Shown here piece after piece: positions 6,378 through 6,525 of a stretch of DNA of 6,525 bases. The translations under genes and the position numbers were made by a program. Under the pieces are notes generated by a model. That model saw only the letters and a program-made list of their open reading frames with translations. It had not been told where the DNA came from and did no database searches. The DNA is taken from NCBI GenBank assembly GCA_029058455.1, contig JAIDXU010000117.1, forward strand, positions 1 to 6,525. Direction: 5' to 3'. Positions within the stretch are counted from its first letter, which is position 1. Each line of letters begins with the position of its first letter. Origin of the DNA: Paramuribaculum sp. (GTDB lineage Bacteria; Bacteroidota; Bacteroidia; Bacteroidales; Muribaculaceae).

Positions 6378-6525
6378 TTAATCTTCGGTGCTCTCGGTAG
6401 GGAGGGGACGAGAGAAATCCTCAACGAAACAGATCATGGTTTCGGTGCGGCCTGCGCTGAGGGTCGAGATCTTATTCTGGATAATCTCAAGCAGGTGGGC
6501 GTTGTTGCGGGCAAATACCTTTATG
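6378..6525 (-). CDS. Lrp/AsnC-family transcriptional regulator, C-terminal fragment (start lies outside the window)
   Basis: The last 48 codons are visible, reading leftward and ending with tandem stops TAA-TAA (6378-6380, then 6375-6377). They contain I-K-V-F-A-R-N-N-A-H-L-L-E-I-I-Q-N-K-I, then R-T-E-T-M-I-C-F, and end in P-T-E-S-T-E-D. This pattern (K-x-x-A-R-N-x-x-H-L then helix, then R-T-E-T strand) matches the end of the RAM ligand-binding domain of Lrp/AsnC proteins, which are octameric regulators sensing amino acids. The helix-turn-helix half is outside the window. The gene is on the same strand as the sugar kinase and serB, 43 bases ahead of the kinase, with no TAnnTTTG box between, so the three may share a transcript. 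Confidence 0.78.
   Translation of the reverse strand, partial: IKVFARNNAHLLEIIQNKISTLSAGRTETMICFVEDFSRPLPTESTED

Overview
The window looks like an ordinary stretch of core chromosome from a Bacteroidales bacterium, possibly Muribaculaceae-like. The evidence is the promoter type (TAnnTTTG -7 boxes, one with a TTTG -33 box), A-rich leaders instead of clear Shine-Dalgarno sites, and Bacteroidetes-style versions of several proteins (short RsmI, about 400-residue SerB with an ACT region, coiled-coil lipoprotein, BadF-type sugar kinase). Coding density is high and base composition looks even across the genes. I see no mobile element, CRISPR array, RNA gene or phage gene.

Left part: the first 44 bases hold the N-terminus of a probable TetR-family regulator on the minus strand. 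A 211-bp AT-rich spacer follows, with a promoter-like box facing each way and a perfect 17-bp palindrome. To its right is a PBP4-type D-Ala-D-Ala carboxypeptidase/endopeptidase (256-1665, plus strand) with an export signal and all three penicillin-binding motifs.

Middle part: a very good Bacteroidetes promoter (1672-1704) appears to drive a three-gene plus-strand unit. This comprises an acidic two-domain protein of unknown function with a Pro-Glu linker (1758-2423), the 16S rRNA C1402 2'-O-methyltransferase RsmI (2427-3158), and a coiled-coil lipoprotein (3203-4087). It ends at a strong hairpin that can stop transcription from both sides.

Right part: three genes on the minus strand, reading leftward, are the C-terminal end of an Lrp/AsnC regulator (6378 to beyond the window), a BadF/BadG-type N-acetylglucosamine-kinase-like protein (5435-6334) and phosphoserine phosphatase SerB (4180-5403). 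Spacings of 43 and 31 bases suggest one transcript, ending at the shared terminator.

Taken together the genes serve cell-wall remodelling, ribosome modification, envelope structure, amino-sugar phosphorylation and serine synthesis. I found no convincing new system. The best leads are the palindrome ahead of the PBP4 gene, the unknown acidic protein linked to rsmI, the coiled-coil lipoprotein, and the regulator-kinase-serB grouping.
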